A stretch of 44,480 bases of DNA from Lutibacter sp. (GTDB lineage Bacteria > Bacteroidota > Bacteroidia > Flavobacteriales > Flavobacteriaceae). Below the pieces are notes generated by a model. The model saw only the letters and a list, made by a program, of their open reading frames with translations. It did no database searches and was not told where the DNA came from. Below are positions 18,108 to 27,126 of the stretch, piece after piece (positions within the stretch are counted from its first letter, which is position 1; every line of letters begins with the position of its first letter). Location: the NCBI GenBank assembly GCA_030694935.1, contig JAUYUA010000060.1:1-44480 (forward strand). The letters run 5' to 3'. A program made the position numbers and the translations under genes.

Positions 18108-18983
18108 TTACCCAATGGTATGATGTTCAATTAATTCTTTAATCATCATTTCAATATCAGCATCCGAATCACTTAAAATTTTAGATTCATTTGCCGTAAA
18201 AACGATACTCTCAACACTTTTAACTTTTGTAGGCGATCCTGATAATCCGATTTTTTCCAAATCTGCTCCGATATCTTCAACGCTCCATTCAGGAATGGTT
18301 AAATAAGCTCTTTTTTCATGTAAGGACAATATTAAATCATCGGCAGTTCTAAGCTCTGTTTTGGTTCTGGCGTATTTATATTGCATTACTTTTTTGGCTT
18401 TTCTTGATCTGCAAGCTTGTGAAGATCCATGAACAGTAATTAAGCAAGGATATGGCGAAGACACAATTTCAATACCTTTATCCAAACGTCTTCTGGCTAT
18501 GATTTCGTTCTCATTAATTTCAATAATTTCCTCAACATAAGTAACTTGAGGAATATTCAATTTATCTGCACATTGTGGCCCAACCTGCGCTGTATCTCCA
18601 TCAATTGCTTGTCGCCCGCCTAAAATTAAATCGTAAGGAGCAAGTTTATTAATCCCTTTTACAAGCGTATAACTGGTGGCTAAAGTATCTGCTCCTCCAA
18701 ATCTTCTGTCGGAAATCATAACACCATAATCGGCACCGCGATAATAGCCTTCTCTAATAATGTCTGCTGCCTTTTGAGGTCCCATCGTCAGCACCGTAAT
18801 TGTGGTTCCGGGCACCCTGTCTTTTATATTTAATGCAAGTTCCAAGGCATGTAAATCATCTGGATTGAACACCGTTGCAAGTTTTCCTCTATTAACGGTA
18901 CCATCAGGTTTCATAGCATCTGGGCCAACATGTCTGGTATCCGGCACTTGCTTGGCCAGTACTACAATTTTAAGTGGTCGCAT
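18108..18983 (-). CDS. etfB: Electron transfer flavoprotein beta subunit (FixA/EtfB), bifurcating-like
   Basis: The 291-residue ETF beta subunit starts with K-I-V-V-L-A-K-Q-V-P-D-T, typical of FixA/EtfB. It is longer than the roughly 250 residues of housekeeping EtfB. The stretch at about residues 90-110, M-I-S-D-R-R-F-G-G-A-D-T-L-A-T-S-Y, resembles the S-D-R-x-F-x-G-x-D-T-x-A-T-S signature of electron-bifurcating ETFs. There EtfB binds a second FAD and takes electrons from NADH. The recognition loop and the I-D-G-D-T-A-Q-V-G-P motif are intact. It is the first gene of the etfB-etfA-acyl-CoA dehydrogenase operon. The bifurcating assignment is inference from motif and context. Confidence 0.93.
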   Translation of the reverse strand: MRPLKIVVLAKQVPDTRHVGPDAMKPDGTVNRGKLATVFNPDDLHALELALNIKDRVPGTTITVLTMGPQKAADIIREGYYRGADYGVMISDRRFGGADTLATSYTLVKGINKLAPYDLILGGRQAIDGDTAQVGPQCADKLNIPQVTYVEEIIEINENEIIARRRLDKGIEIVSSPYPCLITVHGSSQACRSRKAKKVMQYKYARTKTELRTADDLILSLHEKRAYLTIPEWSVEDIGADLEKIGLSGSPTKVKSVESIVFTANESKILSDSDADIEMMIKELIEHHTIG

Positions 18984-19100
18984 AGTATAATATTAAGTTG
19001 TATTATTTTAAGTTTATAAAATTATAGTAATTAATTTGCCCAAACCATGATAATACTCATACTTCTTAATTTATTTAAAATACCATTATTAATACCACAA

Positions 19101-19133
19101 AAAAAAGCGGTGATTTAAAATCACCGCTTTTTT
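19101..19133 (-). terminator. Terminator after fabI
   Basis: AAAAAAGCGGTGATTT pairs with the following AAATCACCGCTTTTTT in a stem of about 15 bp with a minimal loop. It ends the bamD-to-fabI operon on the minus strand, just before the etfB promoter region. Confidence 0.9.
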
Positions 19134-19153
19134 AATATTTAAAGTATATAATA

Positions 19154-20020
19154 TTATTTTTTGTCCTTATTTTTTGAATCCTCAACAACTTTTTCTGGTT
19201 CTGGTTGATAATCTTTCATAAAATCTTCCATAATTGCGGTACTTACACCCATATTAGAGAAACCTCCATCGTGAAATAAATTTTGAAGTGTCACTTTCTT
19301 AGTCAGATCTGAAAACAAACTTATTGTATAATCTGCACATTCTAAGGCTGTTGCGTTTCCAAGTGGCGACATTTTTTCTGCATAAGCAATAAATCCGTCG
19401 AAACCTTTAACACCGCTTCCGGCAGTTGTTGGCGTTGGAGATTGGGAAATTGTGTTGACTCTTACTTTTTTATCTCTTCCGAAGAAATAGCCAAAACTAC
19501 GTGCAACCGATTCTAAATATGCCTTATTATCTGCCATATCATTATAATCAGGAAAAACGCGTTGCGCCGCCATATAAGATAATGCCACAATACTTCCCCA
19601 TTCATTCATTGCATCTCTTTGATATAACACACTCATTAATCTGTGAAAAGACAGCGCAGAAACATCAAAACCTGTTTTTGTAAAATTATAATCTTGGTGT
19701 GTATAATGATTTCCTCTGCGAACATTAACCGACATACCAATGGAATGCAAAACAAAATCAATTTTTCCACCTAATATTTTCATGGCACCATCCACCAAAT
19801 CTTCAAGATCCATAATTGATGTGGCATCAGCTGCAATTATTTCTGAGCCTGTTTTTTCCGCTAATTCTGCTATAGTTCCAAGTCTCAATGCAACAGGCGC
19901 ATTTGATAAAACAAATATTGCTCCTTCTTCATGAGCTCTTTCTGCAACTTTCCATGCGATTGATTTTGAATCTAAAGCTCCTAAAATAATTCCTTTTTTT
20001 CCTTTAAGTAAATTATACAT
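19154..20020 (-). CDS. fabI: Enoyl-[acyl-carrier-protein] reductase (NADH)
   Basis: The 288-residue short-chain-dehydrogenase enzyme catalyses the last step of fatty-acid elongation. The glycine-rich start reads G-K-K-G-I-I-L-G-A-L-D-S-K-S-I-A-W, typical of FabI. The catalytic Tyr-(X6)-Lys pair is in D-Y-N-D-M-A-D-N-K-A-Y-L-E-S, and H-S-I-G-M-S precedes it. The tail after about residue 270 is charged (D-S-K-N-K-D-K-K). It is the last gene of the bamD-rpoZ-coaBC-porD-recN-fabI series, 55 bp after recN, and is followed by a strong terminator. Confidence 0.95.
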   Translation of the reverse strand: MYNLLKGKKGIILGALDSKSIAWKVAERAHEEGAIFVLSNAPVALRLGTIAELAEKTGSEIIAADATSIMDLEDLVDGAMKILGGKIDFVLHSIGMSVNVRRGNHYTHQDYNFTKTGFDVSALSFHRLMSVLYQRDAMNEWGSIVALSYMAAQRVFPDYNDMADNKAYLESVARSFGYFFGRDKKVRVNTISQSPTPTTAGSGVKGFDGFIAYAEKMSPLGNATALECADYTISLFSDLTKKVTLQNLFHDGGFSNMGVSTAIMEDFMKDYQPEPEKVVEDSKNKDKK

Positions 20021-20074
20021 AATTGTATTTGTTTTTGATTTAATTTTAATTTAAGCTGCAAATATAGTCATTTC

Positions 20075-21727
20075 TTAATTTAATAACTGCTTGGCGTGTT
20101 CAATAGCGGTTTTTGAAATCTCTTTTCCGCCCAACATTTCAGCTATTTCCTCAATTCTTTCACTTTCAGTCAATTCTTTTAACCGTGTTACTATATTATT
20201 TTCAATATCTTCTTTGTAAACTTTATAATGTTGTTTTCCTTTTGCGGCAATTTGCGGTAAATGCGTAATGGTAATCACTTGCATATTCGCACTCATTTGT
20301 TCCATAATATCAGCCATTTTAGTGGAAACATCACCCGAAACTCCAGTATCAATTTCATCAAAAATAATGGTGGGCAATTTTAAATATTCTGAAAGAATGG
20401 CTTTAACCGATAACATAATTCGAGACATTTCGCCTCCTGAAGCAATTTTTTTCAATTCCCCAAAATTAGCGCCTTTATTTGCCGATATAAAAAGTTGCAG
20501 CTCGTCTTTTCCGTTTTGAAAATACTGCTTTGTATGCCTGATGCTGAAATTAAAACGGGTATTTTCCATTCCCAAATTTTCCAAACTGTTTTCTAATTTT
20601 GAAACAAGTACCGGAATTGCTTTTGCTCTTTCATCAAAAATTGATTTCGCCAATTTGTCAATTTTTTCGGCAACATTGTTAATTTCCTTTTCTTTTTCTA
20701 AAATTGCTGCGGAAGAATTTTCAACCTCATCAACTTTTACCGAAAGTTCTTCTTGCTTTTGAAGCAATTCAGCAATGGTGGTAACTGCATGCTTTTTTTG
20801 CAAATTGTAAATCAATTGCAATCGGTCGTTCAGTTTTTGCAATTCCAACGGATCAAAATCGACGTTTTCATAGAAATCTTCAATCTCGCCGGCAATATCA
20901 TCAAATTCAATTTTAACGCTTAAAATACGCTGATGAAGTGCTTCGTATTCATTTGAAAATGAAGAAATTCTATGGATGCTTGTCAAAAATGAATTCAACA
21001 GTGTTTGTAAACCAATTTCTTCGCTTAACGCAAGTGCCTGTGCTTCAGACAGATTTAGTTTTATTTCTTCAATATTGTTTAATTTATCCAACGACTGCTC
21101 AATAACTTCCTGCTCATCAGTCTGTAACTTGGCCTTTTTCAGCTCATCGAATAAATGCAGGTTGTATTCATAATTTTGCGTGGCTGTCTCCTGATTCTTT
21201 TTGAGTTCATTCAGATCTTTGGTCAACTGCGTAAACAATTTCAACCCGCGTTTGTACGATTCAATTTTTGGCGCATTGCCGGCAAGCGCATCAATAATTT
21301 GAAACTGGAAATTCACATCCGACAATTGGTGGGTTTGATGTTGGGAATGCACATCAATCAGTTTTTCGCTTAAATCCTGCAAAACCTGCAACGTTGTAGG
21401 CGTATCGTTCACAAAAGCACGAGATTTTCCGCTGGGTGCTATTTCTCTTCTGATGATGGTTTCGTTTTCAAAATCAATGTCATTTTCATCAAAAAATCCT
21501 TCCAACTGATAATTAGAGATTAGGAATTTTGCCTCAATGATGCATTTTTTATCAACATCTTTCAACGTTGAAATATCAGCTCTTTTTCCCAAGACCAATC
21601 CAAGTGCTCCCAATAAAATAGATTTACCCGCGCCGGTTTCACCGGTTATTGTAGATAAATAATCCCTGAAATTAACAGATAAACTATCTATTAATGCATA
21701 ATTTTTTATGGAAAGATTTGTAAGCAT
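20075..21727 (-). CDS. recN: DNA repair protein RecN
   Basis: This 550-residue SMC-like ATPase acts in double-strand-break repair. The N-terminal Walker A is G-E-T-G-A-G-K-S, the long central coiled coil covers about residues 150-370, the ABC signature is I-A-S-G-G-E-M-S-R-I, and Walker B is I-I-F-D-E-I-D-T-G-V-S-G. The start M-L-T-N-L-S-I-K-N-Y-A-L-I is the family standard. It follows the DUF4835 gene by 23 bp on the same strand. No truncation is seen. Confidence 0.96.
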   Translation of the reverse strand: MLTNLSIKNYALIDSLSVNFRDYLSTITGETGAGKSILLGALGLVLGKRADISTLKDVDKKCIIEAKFLISNYQLEGFFDENDIDFENETIIRREIAPSGKSRAFVNDTPTTLQVLQDLSEKLIDVHSQHQTHQLSDVNFQFQIIDALAGNAPKIESYKRGLKLFTQLTKDLNELKKNQETATQNYEYNLHLFDELKKAKLQTDEQEVIEQSLDKLNNIEEIKLNLSEAQALALSEEIGLQTLLNSFLTSIHRISSFSNEYEALHQRILSVKIEFDDIAGEIEDFYENVDFDPLELQKLNDRLQLIYNLQKKHAVTTIAELLQKQEELSVKVDEVENSSAAILEKEKEINNVAEKIDKLAKSIFDERAKAIPVLVSKLENSLENLGMENTRFNFSIRHTKQYFQNGKDELQLFISANKGANFGELKKIASGGEMSRIMLSVKAILSEYLKLPTIIFDEIDTGVSGDVSTKMADIMEQMSANMQVITITHLPQIAAKGKQHYKVYKEDIENNIVTRLKELTESERIEEIAEMLGGKEISKTAIEHAKQLLN

Positions 21728-21750
21728 TCTTGTAATTTAATGTTAAGAAT

Positions 21751-22638
21751 TTACTTGATGTCGTTCCACTTAGCCGCGTTAAGAGGTGAAATTTTGAGTA
21801 AGTCTTCTTTTAATTTAAAAGTATCATAGTTTGGTCCATCTGAAAAAACAGAGACAATTTCATCAGCTTTCGCGTCCATAAAAACCCTTAATAAAGTGGC
21901 ATTCGGACGAGAATCGTAGATGGTTTTTAACATTCCGATGGATTCCGCAATTTTTTGTTTTGCTCTTTTTTTATCCTGATGCATCACATCCAACCCTTTC
22001 AAATGATAGGTATACAATGCGGAGCGAAATAAACTGTAAGTTGGCGCCAAAATATGGTCGATTAAAATAAATCTGGATTTGGATCCATCACTTTGATTCC
22101 ATCCGGCGTATCCGCTTTGTTGCGATTGCACCACAATATTTTGTGCTTTTGTAAAAAAATTTGTGCCGCCATTTAAAGCAAATGTGTCGGCATCCATTCC
22201 TAAAATGGCATAAACATAAAATGAAACTATGGCGCTCAAATTGGATTCGAACTGGTTTTCATTAAACTGTAACGGCTCGTACTCTACATATTTAAAGGAA
22301 AAATTATCATCTTTAAAATTAAAAACCGGTGTTAAATAAGTTGAACTGTAAATGGGACGTGAAGATTGTATTTGAATATGCCCCTTAAAATCGTCGCCAG
22401 ACTGCTCTAAAATAGTGATCGTTAAATTGCAGCTAATGCGTTCCTGAGGAAGATAATTGAGATTCGTCCAACGTTTTTGATTCACAAATTCATTCAATGA
22501 ATTTTCCAACGTTTTAAAAATTTGTTTGTTTGATCCCGGAATTTTATCTGCATTCACAGCGATGGTACAGTTTAATTCCTGTGCATTTAGCTGGACTGTA
22601 AAAAAAAGAATACTAAGCAGTTGAACTATTTTACGCAT
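21751..22638 (-). CDS. porD: DUF4835 protein (PorD-type, type IX secretion associated)
   Basis: The 295-residue protein has a signal peptide (R-K-I-V-Q-L-L-S-I-L-F-F-T-V-Q-L-N-A-Q) and the DUF4835 body, with its recurring Y-V-E-Y-E-P-L-Q-F-N-E-N and Y-A-I-L-G-M-D-A-D-T-F. Members of this family are annotated as PorD, associated with the type IX secretion system of Bacteroidota; the biochemical role is unknown. The start overlaps the coaBC end by 13 bp and recN follows at once. The coaBC-DUF4835-recN order is, to my knowledge, common in the phylum. The PorD name is from recalled family annotation, not from a visible motif. Confidence 0.8.
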   Translation of the reverse strand: MRKIVQLLSILFFTVQLNAQELNCTIAVNADKIPGSNKQIFKTLENSLNEFVNQKRWTNLNYLPQERISCNLTITILEQSGDDFKGHIQIQSSRPIYSSTYLTPVFNFKDDNFSFKYVEYEPLQFNENQFESNLSAIVSFYVYAILGMDADTFALNGGTNFFTKAQNIVVQSQQSGYAGWNQSDGSKSRFILIDHILAPTYSLFRSALYTYHLKGLDVMHQDKKRAKQKIAESIGMLKTIYDSRPNATLLRVFMDAKADEIVSVFSDGPNYDTFKLKEDLLKISPLNAAKWNDIK

Positions 22639-23846
22639 AAAATCTGATTCAAAATTACATTAAATATATCTTCGGCGACCTCTGCTTTAGATTTTATACT
22701 AAATTCTGAAATTTTTTCGAATTTATCAATGATTGTGACTTTATTTGTTTCTTTTTTAAATCCGGCGCCTTTATCCTGTAGCGAATTCAACACAATCAAA
22801 TCTAAATTCTTCGATTTTAACTTTGTGATGGCATTTTCCAATTCATTATTTGTTTCCAACGCAAAGCCAACCAAAAACTGCTGATTTTTAACTTTACCCA
22901 AGGAAGCCAATATGTCTTTGGTTTTCACCAATTCAATGGTCAAGGTATCGGATGTTTTCTTTATTTTATTTTCTGCAACTTCTTTGGGTTTGTAATCTGC
23001 CACGGCAGCCGAAAGAATGGCAACATCAACGGAGCCAAAATATTTATGGACTTCTTGATACATTTCTTCAGCAGTCACCACATCAATTCTTTGAATCAAC
23101 GAATGCGACACTGTTTCATTTGAAGTTCCTGTAATCAAAAAAACTTCAGCGCCTAAATTGGCGGCTTTTTTAGCCAATTCAAATCCCATTTTACCGGAAG
23201 AATGATTTCCAATAAAACGAACCGGATCAATGGCTTCGTATGTTGGGCCGGCAGTAATCAACACTTTTTTGTTGAATAATGGCAATCCTTGAACAATCTC
23301 ATTTTCAATAAATGATACAATATTTTCGGGTTCTTCCATGCGTCCTTCTCCCACCAAACCACTTGCGAGTTCACCGCTTGCAGGCGGAATAAAAACATTC
23401 CCGAAACTTTGTAATTTTTCTATACTATGCTTTGTGGCCGGATGTTGGTACATATCCAAATCCATTGCAGGCGCAAAATACACCTTGCATTTGGCCGATA
23501 AATAAGTGGCTAACAATAAATTGTCGCAAACGCCATTGGCCATTTTAGACAAGGTATTTGCAGTTGCCGGAGCAATAAGCATATAATCGGCCCACAAGCC
23601 TAAATCTACGTGGCTGTTCCATTGTTCATTCTCTCCATCTCCTTTTTCAAAAAAGGTAGAACAAACCGGATTTTTAGACAATGTTGAAAGTGTAAGCGGC
23701 GTAACAAAATCTTTGGCTGCAGGTGTCATCACAACTTTTACCTGCGCGCCCGATTTCACAAAAAGTCGCACTAAATGTGCTGTTTTATAAGCAGCAATAC
23801 CGGCGGTAACGCCCAATAGTATTTTTTTACCGCTTAAAATGGACAT
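22626..23846 (-). CDS. coaBC: Bifunctional phosphopantothenoylcysteine decarboxylase/synthase
   Basis: This 406-residue coenzyme A enzyme has an N-terminal flavoprotein decarboxylase half (CoaC) and a C-terminal CTP-dependent ligase half (CoaB). The CoaC half shows G-V-T-A-G-I-A-A-Y-K, the active-site His in W-N-S-H-V-D-L and P-A-M-D-L-D-M-Y. The CoaB half from about residue 185 shows I-T-A-G-P-T-Y-E-A-I-D-P-V-R-F-I-G-N-H-S-S-G-K-M-G. It converts 4'-phosphopantothenate plus cysteine to 4'-phosphopantetheine. It begins directly after the rpoZ stop and runs into the DUF4835 gene. Confidence 0.96.
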   Translation of the reverse strand: MSILSGKKILLGVTAGIAAYKTAHLVRLFVKSGAQVKVVMTPAAKDFVTPLTLSTLSKNPVCSTFFEKGDGENEQWNSHVDLGLWADYMLIAPATANTLSKMANGVCDNLLLATYLSAKCKVYFAPAMDLDMYQHPATKHSIEKLQSFGNVFIPPASGELASGLVGEGRMEEPENIVSFIENEIVQGLPLFNKKVLITAGPTYEAIDPVRFIGNHSSGKMGFELAKKAANLGAEVFLITGTSNETVSHSLIQRIDVVTAEEMYQEVHKYFGSVDVAILSAAVADYKPKEVAENKIKKTSDTLTIELVKTKDILASLGKVKNQQFLVGFALETNNELENAITKLKSKNLDLIVLNSLQDKGAGFKKETNKVTIIDKFEKISEFSIKSKAEVAEDIFNVILNQILCVK

Positions 23847-24173
23847 CTATTTTTGAGGTTCTTCTGGATTTCTGTAATAAATTTTACCGTCTAACCATTC
23901 TTGCACTGCAAGTGCTGTAGGTTTTGGTAATTTTTCATAAAATTTAGACACCTCAATTTGTTCTTTGTTTTCAAAAACCTCATCCAAACTGTCGGTATAC
24001 GTAGCAAACTCTTCTAATTTTTCAACCAATTCATTTTTTAAATCGATGCTGATTTGATCGGCTCTTTTTGCTATAATAGTGATTGCCTCGTAAATGTTGT
24101 TTGTTGGCGCCTCAATTTTATTTTTGTCGTAAGTAACAGTTGTATTTGGTGCTTTTGTGTTTTTATAATCCAT
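23847..24173 (-). CDS. rpoZ: RNA polymerase omega subunit, Bacteroidota form
   Basis: The 108-residue RNA polymerase assembly subunit carries the conserved I-Y-E-A-I-T-I-I-A-K-R-A-D-Q-I-S helix that contacts beta-prime. A Bacteroidota-specific C-terminal extension ends in K-P-T-A-L-A-V-Q-E-W-L-D-G-K-I-Y-Y-R. The start codon shares one base with the bamD stop (TAATG) and coaBC begins at the next base after its stop, so it is translationally coupled within the operon. Confidence 0.92.
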   Translation of the reverse strand: MDYKNTKAPNTTVTYDKNKIEAPTNNIYEAITIIAKRADQISIDLKNELVEKLEEFATYTDSLDEVFENKEQIEVSKFYEKLPKPTALAVQEWLDGKIYYRNPEEPQK

Positions 24174-24991
24174 TAGTTTTGAGTTTTTATGACGGTTATA
24201 GCATTTAATTCATTGCTTAATTCGGAAATTAATTTTTTGGTTTCCCCTAAATATTTTGACTCGGGAAAACTTCTTTCAAATCGCTGATGCACTTTTATGG
24301 CTTCGTTAATCCTCTCTTCCTTTTTAACAATAATACTGTTTGTTGCCAAATAATAAGCCGATTTAAATTTCAAATAAGTTGCTTCTTCTTTGTATGAAGT
24401 GCCTAAATAATCTGCAAGTAAATTGTCAAAAGCGACCATTGCCGCAGTATAATCTTGGGTATGATAATATTGTTTTGCTATCTCGAAAGATTTTTTCTCC
24501 AATTTTAAGGTTAATTCCTTGATGTTTTTATTGGCATCAGGAACTTTATCGGAGTCCGGAAATTTATAGATAAAAGACTGAAGCGCCGTTATGGCTTCCT
24601 TAGTGTCTTTTTGGTCCAAACTATATACCGGTGACGCCAAATAATAACTGTAAGCCGACAAATATGCGGCTTCTTCAACCTTTGAGCTTTTTGGATAACT
24701 TTTTACAAATTTATCAAAATAATAGGCCGCTAAACTATATTGTTTGGTGTTATAATGCGCCTGGGAAACCATATATTGAATGCGTTCCATTTGAGGTTTT
24801 CCCTTATAACTTGGAGTAATTTTCTCAAACAAAGCAATGGCTTTCGTGTACTTTTGTTCATCGTACATTTTAACCGCCATTATATATTGCTCTTCGCTGG
24901 TTCCTTTATTCAATGCTTTTTGGTATTCACCGCAAGATGAAAAGCCCAAAGCGACTAACAAAATGAAAATATAAATCTTATTTTTTTGCAT
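24173..24991 (-). CDS. bamD: Outer-membrane assembly lipoprotein BamD
   Basis: The 272-residue lipoprotein of the beta-barrel assembly machinery has a lipobox L-G-F-S-S-C-G (Cys20). It is followed by TPR-like repeats typical of BamD: Y-D-E-Q-K-Y-T-K-A-I-A-L-F-E-K-I and A-A-Y-Y-F-D-K-F-V-K-S-Y-P. The helical repeats fill the protein. It heads the bamD-rpoZ-coaBC-porD-recN-fabI series, a layout found in other flavobacteria to my knowledge. The promoter should lie in the 120 bp upstream, before the ferritin gene. Confidence 0.92.
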   Translation of the reverse strand: MQKNKIYIFILLVALGFSSCGEYQKALNKGTSEEQYIMAVKMYDEQKYTKAIALFEKITPSYKGKPQMERIQYMVSQAHYNTKQYSLAAYYFDKFVKSYPKSSKVEEAAYLSAYSYYLASPVYSLDQKDTKEAITALQSFIYKFPDSDKVPDANKNIKELTLKLEKKSFEIAKQYYHTQDYTAAMVAFDNLLADYLGTSYKEEATYLKFKSAYYLATNSIIVKKEERINEAIKVHQRFERSFPESKYLGETKKLISELSNELNAITVIKTQN

Positions 24992-25111
24992 TTGGCAAAA
25001 TTAGTTATTTATTATGGATTATTAAAATGATTTTTCACTTGGGAATGAACCACAAAAATAACCAGCTTTTCCTATAAATAGTGCCCGTGAATCCTAATTG
25101 TTTGTTAATTA

Positions 25112-25627
25112 TTAGGCTGGTGGCGCAACAGAGCTTACAACAGTAAGTCGTTTAATATCATTGTCAAACAAATACAAACCGCCTTTATCGTCGCCAATTA
25201 AATTAATTTTATCTAAAATAGTTCTGGCCTGCGCTTCTTCTTCAATTTGTTCGGCAACATACCACTGTAAAAAGTTATGTGTTGCGTAGTCCTTTTCTTC
25301 CAAAGAAATATGCACCAATTCATTAATGCTTTGGGAAACAAAAATTTCGTGTTTGAACAATGTTTCAAACATTTCTTTGATAGAACCAAATTCAAGTGCT
25401 GGTGCACTTAATTCTGAAACCATTGCGTGTCCGCCGCGTTCATTGATATATTTAAAAAATTTAAGCATATGCATTCTTTCTTCATCAGATTGTGCATACA
25501 TAAATTGTGAAACGCCTTCTAAACCTTTAATCTCTGACCACGAAGCCATCGCCAAATATATTTGTGAAGACTCTGCTTCAATTCTGATTTGCTTGTTTAA
25601 AACGGATTGCATTCTTTCTGATAACAT
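25112..25627 (-). CDS. ftnA: Ferritin (non-heme, FtnA type)
   Basis: This 171-residue four-helix iron-storage subunit has ferroxidase-site residues in E-A-E-S-S-Q-I-Y-L-A-M-A-S-W, D-E-E-R-M-H-M-L-K-F-F and W-Y-V-A-E-Q-I-E-E-E-A-Q. It assembles into a 24-mer that oxidises and stores iron in the cytoplasm. It follows dapA on the same strand at 50 bp. The iron demand of the twelve-heme and Fe-S proteins at 30-35 kb may be relevant but no shared regulation is visible. Confidence 0.95.
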   Translation of the reverse strand: MLSERMQSVLNKQIRIEAESSQIYLAMASWSEIKGLEGVSQFMYAQSDEERMHMLKFFKYINERGGHAMVSELSAPALEFGSIKEMFETLFKHEIFVSQSINELVHISLEEKDYATHNFLQWYVAEQIEEEAQARTILDKINLIGDDKGGLYLFDNDIKRLTVVSSVAPPA

Positions 25628-25677
25628 ACTTTTTGATTTTTTAATGTTGTTTTATGATAATTTCTAAATACTAAAAT

Positions 25678-26553
25678 CTAATAATTAGCTGCAAAGTTAG
25701 TTATTTTTTGTTGTAAATCATACGAAGCATTTACCAAAGGCAATCTTACATTTTCTGAGCAAATACCCAAATTTTTTAGTAAAGCTTTTATTCCTGCCGG
25801 ATTTCCTTCCTCAAAAATATAATCGATGCAATCCATCACTTTGTAATGAAGTTCATTGGCTTTTGCTACATTCCCTTTTAATCCCTGTTGAATCATTTCT
25901 GAAAAATCTTTAGGCAAACCTTGTCCGATTACCGAAATTACGCCAGCGCCACCAGCCAAAACCATGGCCAAAGCAATCATATCGTCGCCCGAAATAACCA
26001 TAAAATCTTTTGGTTTGTGCTGAATTAACCGCATCGCCTGAACTAAATCTCCTGCCGCTTCTTTAACTGCCACAATATTTTTAAAATCATTTGCCAGTCT
26101 TAAAATTGTTTTTGCCTCCACATTTTTCGCGGTTCTTCCCGGCACATTATACACAATAATTGGCAATGGACTTGCTTCAGAAATGGCTTTAAAATGCTGA
26201 TAAATACCTTCTTGCGTTGGTTTGTTATAATATGGTGAAACAGAAAGTATCGCTGAATATGCCGATAAATCAGAAGTTTTAATTTCTTGCACCACCGCCA
26301 TCGTATTATTTCCGCCAATGCCAATAACCAATGGAAGTCGGCCGTTATTGGCCTTAATGATGGTTTCTTTAACCTGTTCCTTTTCTTCTGAAGTTAACGT
26401 AGCAGGTTCGCCGGTGGTTCCCAAAACCACCAAATAATTTACGCCATGGTCTATTTGAAAATTAACCAAACGTTTTAACCCTTCAAAATCAATCGATTTA
26501 TCCTCCTTAAAAGGTGTTACCAAAGCAACTCCGGTTCCTAACAATTCTATCAT
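25678..26553 (-). CDS. dapA: 4-hydroxy-tetrahydrodipicolinate synthase
   Basis: This 291-residue TIM-barrel aldolase makes the first committed intermediate of lysine/diaminopimelate synthesis from pyruvate and aspartate semialdehyde. Signature residues are G-T-T-G-E-P-A-T-L, the catalytic Tyr in I-V-Y-N-V-P-G-R-T and the Schiff-base Lys in V-A-V-K-E-A-A-G-D. The start overlaps the DUF6913 stop by four bases (ATGA). Confidence 0.97.
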   Translation of the reverse strand: MIELLGTGVALVTPFKEDKSIDFEGLKRLVNFQIDHGVNYLVVLGTTGEPATLTSEEKEQVKETIIKANNGRLPLVIGIGGNNTMAVVQEIKTSDLSAYSAILSVSPYYNKPTQEGIYQHFKAISEASPLPIIVYNVPGRTAKNVEAKTILRLANDFKNIVAVKEAAGDLVQAMRLIQHKPKDFMVISGDDMIALAMVLAGGAGVISVIGQGLPKDFSEMIQQGLKGNVAKANELHYKVMDCIDYIFEEGNPAGIKALLKNLGICSENVRLPLVNASYDLQQKITNFAANY

Positions 26554-27074
26554 TGCACTATCTTTAAAATGACTAAATATTTTATTAATTCTTCATGAAA
26601 CAAATCAATCTCATCTGGCTCGCACCTTATCAGTAAATCATACAACCGTTTGTCCATGTGCGCAAAACCAACCCTAAACGCAGCTTTGCATTGCAATAGT
26701 AGTAAGTTGAGATATACATTGTCAACTTTGCTGTAATTAATTAACAAATCATAGTTATTTGTTAAAATATTTTTTAATTTTTCAGAGTCAATTTTACCGT
26801 ACCAGCTAAAATCTTTCGGTGTAATAATATCGTCTGTTTCTTTTTCATTTCTCAATTTTCTTTGGAAAACAACCACTTTTATATCGCTTTCAGAAATTTT
26901 CAACAAGGTTGCAAGTTCCCGTACCACTAGCTCTTTTTCTATATTGTCATCAAAAAAAACAAGTACTTTTTTCACTTCGTCAAACGGACTTTTATGTTCG
27001 TTTTTGAGGAAACCTGGCAATGTTTTTTTAAAATAAATTTGATTGCTTTTTCGTTTAAATCCTGTAAAAATCAT
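26550..27074 (-). CDS. DUF6913 family protein
   Basis: The 174-residue cytoplasmic protein belongs to a Bacteroidota-restricted family placed immediately upstream of dapA. It has an alternating alpha/beta pattern (K-V-L-V-F-F-D-D-N, then D-I-K-V-V-V-F, then Y-D-L-L-I-N-Y) and ends with a hydrophobic helix-like stretch. No catalytic motif is evident and the function is unknown. The four-base overlap with dapA implies translational coupling. Confidence 0.75.
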   Translation of the reverse strand: MIFTGFKRKSNQIYFKKTLPGFLKNEHKSPFDEVKKVLVFFDDNIEKELVVRELATLLKISESDIKVVVFQRKLRNEKETDDIITPKDFSWYGKIDSEKLKNILTNNYDLLINYSKVDNVYLNLLLLQCKAAFRVGFAHMDKRLYDLLIRCEPDEIDLFHEELIKYLVILKIVQ

Positions 27075-27126
27075 CTATATTTACGCTTTAGTCACAAAAT
27101 TAATTAAAATCATCAGTATAGCAACA

